Positions 1 through 8,703 of a stretch of DNA of 40,582 nt are shown here, one piece after another. Each line of letters opens with the position of its first letter. Position 1 is the stretch's first letter. The stretch spans positions 1 to 40,582 of the forward strand of contig JAGPCO010000069.1 of assembly GCA_018058095.1 (NCBI GenBank), read 5' to 3'. This stretch comes from Kofleriaceae bacterium (GTDB lineage: Bacteria; Myxococcota_A; Polyangia; Haliangiales; Haliangiaceae). The notes beneath the pieces were generated by a model. The model made no database searches, was not told where the DNA came from, and worked only from the letters and a program-made list of their open reading frames with translations. Made by a program: the position numbers and the translations under genes.

Positions 1-60
1 GCCCGGGATCACGGGCTTACCCGATGGGCGGCGACGCCCGCCCCAACACTGTCCAGGCCA

Positions 61-84
61 GCCTGTTGGCCGCCACCAACAGGC
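61..84. other. Inverted repeat upstream of the first gene
   Basis: GCCTGTTGG and CCAACAGGC form perfect 9-bp arms around a 6-nt spacer, about 50 bp upstream of the -10 box of the activator gene. No T-run follows. It could be an operator for that gene or the terminator of a gene outside the window; the sequence does not decide. Confidence 0.4.
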
Positions 85-131
85 CAGCTGGCGGGTCATC
101 CTGCTTGCGTGGTGTGGCCCGGCCCGGGTAG

Positions 132-137
132 TAGGAT
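132..137 (+). promoter_or_regulatory. TANNNT -10 box, leaderless-type
   Basis: TAGGAT lies 7 nt before the ATG at 145, and no Shine-Dalgarno sequence lies between. This places the transcription start at or next to the start codon and argues for the 145 start over the ATG at 136 and the GTG at 109. Confidence 0.5.
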
Positions 138-144
138 GCGGGCG

Positions 145-1479
<1,335 letters not shown>

Positions 1480-1488
1480 GCGGGTGCG

Positions 1489-2124
1489 CTAGCCGTCAGT
1501 GCGCCACCAGGCGATGGTCCAGGCCTGGTCGCCGGCGCGGGCCTCGCTGAACTGCACGCCGGGCATGGCGCGCACGAAGCGGCCGATCTTGCGCTCGGCC
1601 GGGGCGAAGTAGGTGACGAGGCAGCCGCGCGCGGCCAGGTGGTTCATGGCCGCGAGGGTGCGCGGGACGTCGGCCAGGTAGTACAGCATCTCGCAGGCGA
1701 CGACGACGTCGAAGCGGCCGCGCTCGCCGACCCACGGCATGGCCAGCAGGTCGCCAGCGGCGAAGTCGGCCCTGGGCAGGCGGAACCGGGCCCGCTCGAC
1801 CGCCCGCGCCGACACCTCGACGCCGGTGAGCCGCTGGCACTGGCGCGCGAAGTACTCGCTCTGCACGCCCTCGCCGCTGCCGAGCTCGAGGATGGAGCGC
1901 AGGTCGGGCCCGAACGCGGCGGTCACCGCCTCGCTGGTGGCGGCGAAGCGGGCGTGCTCCTGCGCGCTGTCGAGCTTCCACGGGTCGGGCACCAGGTAGG
2001 CCAGGTCGAGGCGGTCGTGGGCGTCGCCCTTCGACACCCCGCGCAGCGCGTACTTCATCCACAGGCGGCGCAGCCGGGTCTCGGCGGCGGCGCGCACGCG
2101 GGCGCGCAGGCGGAATGGCGTCAT
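1489..2124 (-). CDS. SAM-dependent class I methyltransferase
   Basis: 211-aa protein with a Rossmann methyltransferase core: the SAM-binding ILELGSGEGVQSEYFARQ motif, an acidic residue after the second strand (TGVEVS), and the FDVVVACEMLYYLADV motif typical of small-molecule or sugar methyltransferases. The ATG at 2124 overlaps the stop codon of the upstream deacetylase gene in an ATGA junction, so the two are translationally coupled. The coupling, and an O-antigen ligase-like gene on the other side, suggest a role in decorating an extracellular polysaccharide or glycolipid. The substrate cannot be read from the sequence. Confidence 0.88.
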   Translation of the reverse strand: MTPFRLRARVRAAAETRLRRLWMKYALRGVSKGDAHDRLDLAYLVPDPWKLDSAQEHARFAATSEAVTAAFGPDLRSILELGSGEGVQSEYFARQCQRLTGVEVSARAVERARFRLPRADFAAGDLLAMPWVGERGRFDVVVACEMLYYLADVPRTLAAMNHLAARGCLVTYFAPAERKIGRFVRAMPGVQFSEARAGDQAWTIAWWRTDG

Positions 2125-3167
2125 CGGGCGGTGCTCCGGGTGTAGGCCAGCGGCGGCAGCGCCAGCTGGGCCAGGATGGTCTCGGCCTGCATCGAGCGAT
2201 CGGTCGCCAGGCGGGCGACGTCGAACGGGTCGATGCCACGCCACACCGGGTTGACCCCGCTGGCGTTGGTGAAGCCGATCAGGTACCCGGCCGCGCGCAG
2301 GGCGTCGCGCAGCGCGGGCCGGCCGACGATCGAGCGGCCGACCGGGTAGGCGATGGCCCGGACCGGGCGGCCGAGCTGGCTGGTCAGCAGCTGGCGCGAG
2401 CGGCCGAGGTCGAGGTGCAGCTCATCGGCGCTCATGGTGTCGAGCACGCGGTGGCTGTGGCCGTGCGACTCGATGTCCATGCCGGCGTCGGCCAGGGCCC
2501 GGACCTCGTCCCAGGTCATGATCAGCTCGTCGGCCAGCGTGCGCTCGAGGGCGCGGTCCCAGGGCACCCCCATGGCCCGCGCCAGCTCGGTGACGAAGTG
2601 GTCGACGTCGAGGCCAGGCGTGTCCTTGACCACCCGGGCCAGCTGGCCGCGTGCGGCCGCGGCGGTCAGATCGACCTCGCGCGCCGTCGGATAGGTCAGC
2701 GCGACCCGGGTCGTGCCGGCGCGCCGGGCCCGGTCGACCAGCTGGGCGATGGCCTCCCACCAGTACAGCCGGCGCTCGTCGAGGAAGCGGGTGGCGATGA
2801 AGAAGGTCGCCGGCAGGCGCAGGCGGCGCAGGATCGGCAGCGCGACCTCGAGGTTGGAGCGGTAGCCGTCGTCGAAGGTGATGAGGACCGGGTTGGGCGG
2901 CAGCGGCTGCCCGGCCAGCCCGCCGAGCAAGGTGTCGATCGAGATCGCGGTGCAGTGGCGCGCGACCACCTGCATCTGCGCCTCGAACTGGGCCGGGGTG
3001 GCGTCGGCGACGTCGGGGTCGAAGCCGTAGTCCGGCCCCGGCTCGGCGACGTGGTGGTAGGTCAGCACCGAGATCACCGGCACGCCGGCGGCGGCGCGGG
3101 CGCGCAGCACCAGCTCCGGGGCGTGGACCCGTGCCAGCCAGCGGGTCAACGAGGCGCGTCCGAGCAC
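2121..3167 (-). CDS. Polysaccharide deacetylase family protein (NodB homology domain)
   Basis: 348-aa protein. The N-terminal SVLTYHHVAEPG and the metal-binding TFDDGYRSN motif are hallmarks of carbohydrate esterase family 4, as are SHGHSHRVLD (second motif, metal-binding histidines) and a late AIAYPVGR segment. Such enzymes remove N-acetyl groups from chitooligosaccharides, peptidoglycan or exopolysaccharides using a divalent metal. The start is a GTG; TATGAT lies 5 nt upstream. Only 31 bp separate this start from that of the divergent membrane protein gene. It is coupled to the downstream methyltransferase gene. The family is sure; the natural polymer is not. Confidence 0.9.
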   Translation of the reverse strand: MLGRASLTRWLARVHAPELVLRARAAAGVPVISVLTYHHVAEPGPDYGFDPDVADATPAQFEAQMQVVARHCTAISIDTLLGGLAGQPLPPNPVLITFDDGYRSNLEVALPILRRLRLPATFFIATRFLDERRLYWWEAIAQLVDRARRAGTTRVALTYPTAREVDLTAAAARGQLARVVKDTPGLDVDHFVTELARAMGVPWDRALERTLADELIMTWDEVRALADAGMDIESHGHSHRVLDTMSADELHLDLGRSRQLLTSQLGRPVRAIAYPVGRSIVGRPALRDALRAAGYLIGFTNASGVNPVWRGIDPFDVARLATDRSMQAETILAQLALPPLAYTRSTAR

Positions 3168-3184
3168 ACCTCATCATAACCAGG

Positions 3185-3190
3185 TATCGT
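3185..3190 (+). promoter_or_regulatory. -10 box in a 31-bp divergent intergenic region
   Basis: TATCGT lies 8 nt before the GTG at 3199. On the other strand TATGAT (3178-3173) lies 5 nt before the GTG at 3167. The two candidate -10 boxes are 6 bp apart, so the promoters overlap back to back and both transcripts would have essentially no leader. Confidence 0.45.
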
Positions 3191-3198
3191 CGGGCCGC

Positions 3199-4572
3199 GT
3201 GTTCGCGCTCCCCGGTATCTGCGGCCTGGTGGTGATCGTGCTGACCCGGCCGCAGGAGTTCATCCCGCTGCTGGCGGCGATCCCCACGCTGTACCTGCTG
3301 TGCGGGCTGGCGGTGGCCGGGTTCGTGATCGACCTCCGCTTGCGCCGGCTGCAGCCGATGGCGGCGCCGACGCTGCCGTGGGCCGCGGCCTTCCTCGGCT
3401 GGGCCGTGCTGTCGGCCGCGGTGGTCACCCCGGACGACGCGATCAAGGTGTCGATCGAACTCACGATCGTCTTCACGCTGTACGTGCTGCTGGCGCACGC
3501 GGTGCAGCGGTTCCGCGCCCTGCAGGTCGCCGGCGGGGCGGTGCTGGCGTCGTGCCTGTTCCTGACCGCGGTCGGCTTCCAGCAGGCCCACGCCCCGACC
3601 CAGTGCATCGTCCAGGTCGGTGGCGAGGGCGAGGGGATCCCCGACGGTCGGCCGTGCCAGCTCGCGCTCGACTGCCACGGCCCCGACGCCGAGCCAGGCC
3701 AGGAGTACCGGTGCGAGCGGGCCGGGTGGTTCGGCACCTCGAGCATCGAGGGCCGCATCCGCTACCGCGGTGAGCTGCAGGATCCCAACGAGCTGGCCCT
3801 GACCATCTCGATCGGCGGCCTGGCCATCCTGCTCGCCTTCGTGCTGCGCCACCCGAGCGCGCGCCGGGTCATCGTCGGCGGCGTCGCCCTGTTCATCGTC
3901 GCCTGGACGGTGGTCCTGACCCAGTCGCGCGGCGGCCTCATCGTCGCCATGGCCGTGCCGGGGGTGTACTTCATCCGCCGCTACGGGGTGGCCGGCCTGG
4001 TCGCGGCGGCGATGGCGGCGGCGCCGCTGGCGCTGCTGGGTGGGCGCGAGGGTGAGTCGGCCGCGCAGTCGACCAAGCTGCGCTACGAGGCGTGGTCGTC
4101 GGGCCTCGACATGTTCCTCGGCAACCCGGTGCTGGGGGTCGGGCCGCGCCACTTCACCGACCACCACTACATGACCGCGCACAACACCTTCGTCTTGACC
4201 ATGGCCGAGCTCGGCTTCGTCGGGCTGTTCCTGTTCTCGATGATCCTGTGGGTGACCCTCAAGTCGCTGTTCCTCGGGGTGCGCCAGCTCGACGGGGTGC
4301 CCGGCGCCCACGTGGCCCGGGTCTGGGGCATGGCGCTCCTGGCGTCGATGCTCGGCATGAGCTTCCAGATCAACACGCTGTCGATGGCCTACCACTCGGT
4401 GGTGTGGATCTTCTTCGGCCTGGCCGCGGCCTGGACCATGGCGGTGCGCCACCACCGGCCCGACTTCGAGGTCAAGGTCGGCGGGCGCGACATCGTCGGC
4501 GTGGCCTTCGCGTGTGTGATGTACGCGCTGGTCGTGTTGCCGTTGTTCCTCAAGCTCAAGGGCGAGCGGTAA
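3199..4572 (+). CDS. O-antigen ligase/polymerase-like membrane protein (Wzy/WaaL type)
   Basis: 457-aa polytopic membrane protein with about ten hydrophobic segments. It carries a large extracytoplasmic loop (about residues 130-195) with four cysteines and ends that loop with the family signature RIRYRGELQDPNELAL. A second conserved block, GVGPRHFTDHHYMTAHNTFV, follows at about residues 313-332. Proteins of this family polymerise O-antigen or exopolysaccharide repeat units, or transfer glycans to lipid A or protein, at the outer face of the inner membrane. The start is a GTG. The divergent deacetylase and methyltransferase genes support a surface-polysaccharide context, but ligase and polymerase cannot be told apart by sequence alone. 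Confidence 0.85.
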   Translation: MFALPGICGLVVIVLTRPQEFIPLLAAIPTLYLLCGLAVAGFVIDLRLRRLQPMAAPTLPWAAAFLGWAVLSAAVVTPDDAIKVSIELTIVFTLYVLLAHAVQRFRALQVAGGAVLASCLFLTAVGFQQAHAPTQCIVQVGGEGEGIPDGRPCQLALDCHGPDAEPGQEYRCERAGWFGTSSIEGRIRYRGELQDPNELALTISIGGLAILLAFVLRHPSARRVIVGGVALFIVAWTVVLTQSRGGLIVAMAVPGVYFIRRYGVAGLVAAAMAAAPLALLGGREGESAAQSTKLRYEAWSSGLDMFLGNPVLGVGPRHFTDHHYMTAHNTFVLTMAELGFVGLFLFSMILWVTLKSLFLGVRQLDGVPGAHVARVWGMALLASMLGMSFQINTLSMAYHSVVWIFFGLAAAWTMAVRHHRPDFEVKVGGRDIVGVAFACVMYALVVLPLFLKLKGER

Positions 4573-4595
4573 CCGGCGGTCGGGCCGGCCGTACC

Positions 4596-5204
4596 ATGAC
4601 GATGACGACCACGCCCCGCACATGGCTCACGGGCCTCGGCCTGGTCGCGGTCGCCTGCGGCGGCACCGGCGCCCCCACCGGCAGCACGGCCGGGCCGGTC
4701 ACCGCCAACCCCGCGGCCGTGGCCCGGGCCCGCGGCGACCGCGCCGGCGACGGCACCGACCGGTTCGGCCCGCTCGAGGTCGGCGCCGACTACCTGTCCT
4801 ATCGCCGGGTCACGCCGGAGCCGTTCCTGTCGGCGGTCCACGGCGATCGGTGGGTCGACGTCTACGTCAACGAGGTCGGCGCCGACGCCTACCTCGACAA
4901 CTCCGAGATGCCGGTCGGATCGATCGTGGTCAAGACCTCGTGGCAGGACGAGGCCGGCGCGCCGTCGACGGTGCCGGGCCCGCTGTACATCATGGAGCGA
5001 CGTCCCGCCGGGTACGCGCCCGAGCACGGCGACTGGTACTTCGCGATCCACTGGGCCAATCCGACCCCGGACCAGGCCGGCACCCTCGGTGGCCCGCTGT
5101 ACTGGCGCGGCCGGTCGGCCCGGGTCGCGTACTGCTACGACTGCCACGACAACTACGACCGCGGGCTCGGCGGCCTGGTCCCGAGCAGCGTCGTCCCGCG
5201 TTGA
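4596..5204 (+). CDS. Cytochrome P460-like c-type heme lipoprotein
   Basis: 202-aa exported protein. The leader ends in LVAVAC, giving a probable lipidated Cys21, though the lipobox is weak. The mature part has the run WVDVYVNEVGADAYL, then MPVGSIVVKTSW, GPLYIMERRPAGYAPEHGDW and YFAIHWA, and a single CYDCH heme-attachment motif at 180-184 near the C-terminus. This order (VYVN, PVGS.IVK, HGDW, CXXCH) matches the cytochrome P460 / cytochrome c-prime-beta family, in which one c-type heme is bound and a lysine may cross-link to it. P460 proteins oxidise hydroxylamine or bind NO, but no ammonia-oxidation gene is nearby, so the function is open. A second ATG lies two codons downstream. Confidence 0.72.
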   Translation: MTMTTTPRTWLTGLGLVAVACGGTGAPTGSTAGPVTANPAAVARARGDRAGDGTDRFGPLEVGADYLSYRRVTPEPFLSAVHGDRWVDVYVNEVGADAYLDNSEMPVGSIVVKTSWQDEAGAPSTVPGPLYIMERRPAGYAPEHGDWYFAIHWANPTPDQAGTLGGPLYWRGRSARVAYCYDCHDNYDRGLGGLVPSSVVPR

Positions 5205-5232
5205 GCCTTGCCGGCGGCCCCCGCGGGCGCGC

Positions 5233-5238
5233 TACACT
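5233..5238 (+). promoter_or_regulatory. TANNNT -10 box, leaderless-type
   Basis: TACACT lies exactly 6 nt before the GTG at 5245, so transcription would begin on the G of the start codon. No Shine-Dalgarno sequence lies between. Confidence 0.5.
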
Positions 5239-5244
5239 GGGGCG

Positions 5245-6171
5245 GTGAGGCCGATCCGGTGGAGCGTGGCCGTGCTGCTGGCCCAGGTCGCCTGCTTCCG
5301 GCCGGACTCGACCGGCCTGGCGTGTGACGACCGGTTGCCATGCCCGGGCGGCCAGGTGTGCCGGTTCGGTACGTGCGCCCCCGGGGAGGACGGCGCCACC
5401 GCGGCCGACGCGGCCAGGATCGACGCGGCCAGCGTCGACGCGACGATGACCGACGGCCCGCCTGGCGACGTCGACGGGGACGGCGTGTCCAACCTGCTCG
5501 ACAACTGCCCGACGCTGGGCAACTCCGACCAGCACGACGAGGATGCCGATGGCCGCGGCGACCGCTGCGACGGCTGCCCGTTCGTGGAAGACGACGGCGC
5601 CGACCTCGACGGCGACGGCGTGGGCAACGCGTGTGATCCCGGCGCCGGGGTGCACCAGGTACGCTACTTCGACCCCTTCGTGACCGAGCGGCCCGAATGG
5701 ACCACGGTCGATGCAACCGTCGCCGGCGACCTCATGCGCTTCGACCTCCTCGGCCAGATCGGGGTGGCCGAGCTGAGCGTCCCGACCGACCAGGTCGAGC
5801 TGTGGGCCAGCGGCCGCCTGCGCAGCATCGGCACCACCGGCGAGCAGAAGCTGGCGCTGTGGTTCGGGCGCGACGAGGACAACGAGTTTCGCATCTGCGA
5901 GTTCTACCGTTCCGGGGTGTTCTCGACGGTGGCGATGGGCATCAGCGGCGTCACGGTCTTCGACGGTGAGAACGCGGCGCTGGTCCCCGGCGACTTCCGC
6001 ATCCGGGTCCGCATCTCGCCCGGCCAGCTCCGGTGTGATCTGACCCTGGGCACCGAAGGCCACGTGCTGAGCGCGGGCCAGTCGACCCCGGCCTCGACCG
6101 GCGTCGGTCTGCAGGTGTTCGACCTGGGCGTCGACGTCTCGTCATTCGCCATCGTCGGCCTGGCGCCCTGA
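5245..6171 (+). CDS. Lipoprotein with thrombospondin type 3 repeats
   Basis: 308-aa predicted lipoprotein (lipidated Cys17 after LLAQVA). A short Cys-rich segment (CDDRLPCPGGQVCRFGTC) of a kind common in myxobacterial surface proteins is followed by an Asp/Ala linker, then by calcium-binding thrombospondin type 3 repeats (DVDGDGVSNLLDNCP, DEDADGRGDRCDGCP, DLDGDGVGNACDP). The rest, about residues 135-308, looks like a beta-sandwich with no recognisable catalytic motif. The GTG start is supported by the TACACT box 6 nt upstream. It probably works at the outer membrane surface in Ca-dependent adhesion or recognition; that role is inferred. Confidence 0.8.
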   Translation: MRPIRWSVAVLLAQVACFRPDSTGLACDDRLPCPGGQVCRFGTCAPGEDGATAADAARIDAASVDATMTDGPPGDVDGDGVSNLLDNCPTLGNSDQHDEDADGRGDRCDGCPFVEDDGADLDGDGVGNACDPGAGVHQVRYFDPFVTERPEWTTVDATVAGDLMRFDLLGQIGVAELSVPTDQVELWASGRLRSIGTTGEQKLALWFGRDEDNEFRICEFYRSGVFSTVAMGISGVTVFDGENAALVPGDFRIRVRISPGQLRCDLTLGTEGHVLSAGQSTPASTGVGLQVFDLGVDVSSFAIVGLAP

Positions 6172-6208
6172 CCGGGCCGATCCTCGGCGCGGTCGGCCTC
6201 GTCTGCTA

Positions 6209-6278
6209 GCAGGCTGCTGAAAAACCCGTGCCGGCGGCTTCTGCCGACGGGACGGGCTCCGTGTTTTCAGCAGGCTGC
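6209..6278. repeat. Long imperfect palindrome with TAGCAGGCTGCTGAAAA ends
   Basis: The arms GCAGGCTGCTGAAAA (6209-6223) and TTTTCAGCAGGCTGC (6264-6278) pair with one mismatch, and the interior (about 6225-6260) can fold into further GC stems. A second palindrome of the same family follows 14 bp later. The element sits between the TSP3 lipoprotein and the DUF362-like gene and may act as a terminator for the former. Such palindromes are often dispersed repeats; no transposase is near. Confidence 0.65.
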
Positions 6279-6292
6279 GAGATCGAAAATGA

Positions 6293-6323
6293 CTAGCAGG
6301 CTGCTTCTTCAGCAGCCTGCTAG
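6293..6323. repeat. Perfect 13-bp inverted repeat, CTAGCAGGCTGCT family
   Basis: CTAGCAGGCTGCT (6293-6305), loop TCTTC, then AGCAGCCTGCTAG (6311-6323). The hairpin ends 9 bp before the start codon of the next gene, and its last three bases are the first three of that gene's TAGGCT -10 box. The same element occurs inverted at 20088-20120, where the loop reads GAAGA, the complement of TCTTC. Confidence 0.8.
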
Positions 6324-6326
6324 GCT
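6321..6326 (+). promoter_or_regulatory. TANNNT -10 box overlapping a hairpin
   Basis: TAGGCT lies 6 nt before the ATG at 6333, giving a leaderless transcript. The box shares TAG with the end of the palindrome, so cruciform formation or a protein bound to the palindrome could affect this promoter. Confidence 0.4.
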
Positions 6327-6332
6327 GCGGCG

Positions 6333-7763
6333 ATGTCCGACGCGACCACCCCCCGCACTGGCCGCAGCCTGCTCACCCGTCGCACCTTGCTCCTGGGCGG
6401 CGGCGCCGGCCTGCTCGCCGCCGGCGGCGCGGCCTTCGTCCTGCGCAAGAAGCTGCTGCGCAAGCTCGACCAGTGGACCATCCTGCCGGCGTTCGCGGCG
6501 ACGCCTGATCTGTTGCCGCACGATCCGGTCAAGGACCGCGCCACCCTGGCCATCGGCCAGGGCGCCGGCCCGGCGGCCAACGTCGACGCGGCCCTGTCGA
6601 AGCTGGGCGGCATCGGCAAGGTCGTCGGCGTCGACGACGTGGTGATCATCAAGGTGTCGGCCCAGTGGTGGAACCAGGGCATGACCAACGTGGCGGCGGT
6701 GCGCCGCACCATCGAGCACATCCTCGAGCTGCCCGGGTTCAAGGGCGAGGTGGTGGTGTTCGAGAACACCCACTTCCACGTGCCCGACAAGGCGGCCGAC
6801 GACCCGAGCCGCGGCCTGACCCGGGCCTTCACCCACCCGAGCGAGGTCAACGTCGACGTGCCGGGCTGGACCAAGCTGGGCGACCTCATCCCCCACTTCG
6901 CCGGGCTGGGCGCGCCGGTCAGCTTCGTCGGCCTGGTCGACGCCGGCGGCAGCTCGCTGTCGGGCGACCCGTGGTTCGACCCCGAGCACACCCACGGCGT
7001 GTATGGCGGCGACGAGCGCGGGCCGCTGCGCCCAGGCGACACCCGCGACGGCTACCACTGGGACTTCTCGCAGGTGTTCTCGCTCAAGCGCAGCCGGGTC
7101 GCCAGCGCGCGCACGCCGCTGTCGTGGCCGCGCTTCACCAGCCCGCGCTCGGGCCTGGTCATCGACCTCAAGGACGGCGTGCTGCGCCGCGACGGCGCCG
7201 CCCTGGTCGCGACCGGCCGGCCGCTCAAGTTCATCAACATGACCACCGGCAACGAGCACGGCTCGACCGGCTTCACCGGCGCCTGCAAGTCGGCCATGGG
7301 CATCCTCGACATGTCGGCCGGTGCCCTCGGCACGCACCCGCTCATCCGCGACTACCAGTCGGTCCACTACTTCGGCCGGACCGGGCGGCCGCACCCCGAG
7401 CGCGACCCGACCTGGCGCATGGCGGGGCCACTGGCGTTCTGGAGCCAGCGGGTGCGCAAGCCCGACCTGTACCTGACCGTGGCCGAGTGGACCGCGTACA
7501 CGCCGAAGGCCGGCTACGACGAGCGCGACGACATGCGCCACCACCCCGACTGCCGGGCCCAGACCAAGACCGTGGTCGCCGGCGTCGACCCGGTGGCCAT
7601 CGACGCCTGGTGCGTGCGTAACCTGGTCCGCCCCCTCGGTAGCAAGTACGACGCCATGCTCGACCTCGACACGCCCGACTCCAAGGTCAGCAAGTTCCTG
7701 CGCTACTACCGCCAGGTCGCCGGCGCCGGCACGCTCGACGCTGGGCTGGTCACGCTGGCGTAG
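6333..7763 (+). CDS. DUF362-like protein with Tat-type signal
   Basis: 476-aa protein. The N-terminus has a twin-arginine motif (TRRTLLLGG) followed by a hydrophobic, Gly/Ala-rich segment, so it is probably exported folded or anchored by that segment. The body contains the stretches DDVVIIKVSAQWWNQGMTN and VVAGVDPVAIDAWCVRN, which resemble the conserved regions of the DUF362 family of uncharacterised, often iron-sulfur-associated proteins. No ferredoxin-type cysteine cluster is present. The start ATG has no Shine-Dalgarno sequence but has TAGGCT 6 nt upstream. A short weak hairpin follows the stop codon. The biochemical function is unknown. Confidence 0.7.
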   Translation: MSDATTPRTGRSLLTRRTLLLGGGAGLLAAGGAAFVLRKKLLRKLDQWTILPAFAATPDLLPHDPVKDRATLAIGQGAGPAANVDAALSKLGGIGKVVGVDDVVIIKVSAQWWNQGMTNVAAVRRTIEHILELPGFKGEVVVFENTHFHVPDKAADDPSRGLTRAFTHPSEVNVDVPGWTKLGDLIPHFAGLGAPVSFVGLVDAGGSSLSGDPWFDPEHTHGVYGGDERGPLRPGDTRDGYHWDFSQVFSLKRSRVASARTPLSWPRFTSPRSGLVIDLKDGVLRRDGAALVATGRPLKFINMTTGNEHGSTGFTGACKSAMGILDMSAGALGTHPLIRDYQSVHYFGRTGRPHPERDPTWRMAGPLAFWSQRVRKPDLYLTVAEWTAYTPKAGYDERDDMRHHPDCRAQTKTVVAGVDPVAIDAWCVRNLVRPLGSKYDAMLDLDTPDSKVSKFLRYYRQVAGAGTLDAGLVTLA

Positions 7764-7766
7764 CCG

Positions 7767-7782
7767 ACCCGCTTCGTCGGGT
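7767..7782 (+). terminator. Weak hairpin after the DUF362-like gene
   Basis: ACCCG and CGGGT form a 5-bp stem with loop CTTCGT right after the stop codon at 7763. There is no U-tract, so if it terminates transcription it would be of the GC-hairpin or factor-dependent sort. Confidence 0.25.
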
Positions 7783-7903
7783 TGCCGAAAACGCCGACGC
7801 GCCCGGCCGGGTGGCCGAGCGCGTCTTCGATCCGCCGCGAAACCCGGGTGGGGCGCGACGGACGGCGCCGCGTGGATGCGCAGCGCTGGCGTCGAGCCGG
7901 GCC

Positions 7904-8470
7904 TCAGGCCTTGGCCGGCGTCGCCGCCAGGCCGCGGTCGGGCTTGACCAGAGCGAGCAGGCCACCGACCACGCCGCCGAGGCCGGTCAGCATCAGCATC
8001 CACATGCCGAGGCCCTTGACGTCGCCGCCACCGGCGCCGGTCGCGACCTCGTTGGCGGCCGCGTTGAGGATGGCCCAGATGGCGAGGCCGATCAGGCCGA
8101 AGAACAGGGCGCCGAAGCCGCCGAGCCGACCCAGCTTCTTCCGGCTGGCGGCGATGCCGCCGATGATCGCCAGCAGCAAGGCCGGCGCGAAGATGGCCAT
8201 CACCACACCCTTGACCGCCCCGAGCGCCTCGTTGGCGTCCTTCGACGTCGCGGCGCGGCCGTTCACCGTGGTGTTCATCGCCGCCAGCTGCACGTCGAGC
8301 TCCTTGGCGTTGGCGCTGACCTGATCCTGGGCGCCGTCGAGGCCCTTGACGATCTGGAAGGCCGACAGCGCGCCCTTGACGCCGGAGTCCTTGACCGCGA
8401 CGAGCGGCAGGAAGAACGCGAGGAGGCCGAGGATGCCGGCGGCGAGGATGATGAACTTGGAAGCCTTCAT
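7904..8470 (-). CDS. Four-helix membrane protein of unknown function
   Basis: 188-aa protein with four predicted membrane segments: near the N-terminus (FIILAAGILGLLAFFLPLVA) and three after residue 85 (around VVMAIFAPALLLAIIGGIAA, FGALFFGLIGLAIWAIL and GMWMLMLTGLGGVVGGLLAL). A roughly 60-residue polar loop between segments 1 and 2 (KGLDGAQDQVSANAKELDVQ and on) probably faces the periplasm. AAGGA lies 9 nt before the ATG, so this gene has a conventional ribosome binding site. It is divergent from the secreted-protein gene at 8704. I do not recognise the family. Confidence 0.7.
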   Translation of the reverse strand: MKASKFIILAAGILGLLAFFLPLVAVKDSGVKGALSAFQIVKGLDGAQDQVSANAKELDVQLAAMNTTVNGRAATSKDANEALGAVKGVVMAIFAPALLLAIIGGIAASRKKLGRLGGFGALFFGLIGLAIWAILNAAANEVATGAGGGDVKGLGMWMLMLTGLGGVVGGLLALVKPDRGLAATPAKA

Positions 8471-8590
8471 GAGTCGATGTCCTTGCTTGGGGTGGTGACC
8501 GACCCATCAGCAACCGTCGTGCCGTCGGCTGGGCCCGGCCAACCCGTCGAGATCGCAGGGCCAGGGCGCGCCGACACCCCGACCTGGGCG

Positions 8591-8620
8591 CGGTTGCACG
8601 CAGGTGCACCCAGGTGCACC
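8591..8620. repeat. Three 10-bp direct repeats in a divergent intergenic region
   Basis: CGGTTGCACG, CAGGTGCACC and CAGGTGCACC follow one another head to tail; the last two are identical. The 10-bp period puts each GTGCAC core on the same face of the helix. The array lies between the divergent genes starting at 8470 and 8704 and could be an operator. Confidence 0.45.
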
Positions 8621-8703
8621 GGTGGCGGTCGAGCCTCATGGTTGGTTGCTCGCATCGGCGCCGTCATTAGATCCGGGCCGCCCACTCGGCCGTTGGACGG
8701 CAC

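Noticed and set aside
6209-6323. Insertion sequence ends
   Set aside because: The palindromes resemble terminal repeats, but there is no transposase gene and no target duplication in sight; a dispersed palindrome or terminator explains them better.
6309-8639. A 776-codon open frame on the minus strand across the DUF362-like gene
   Set aside because: It is an antisense shadow: Arg/Gly/Ala/Pro-rich, no domain, and it covers two genes with clear leaders or motifs. High GC makes such frames common.
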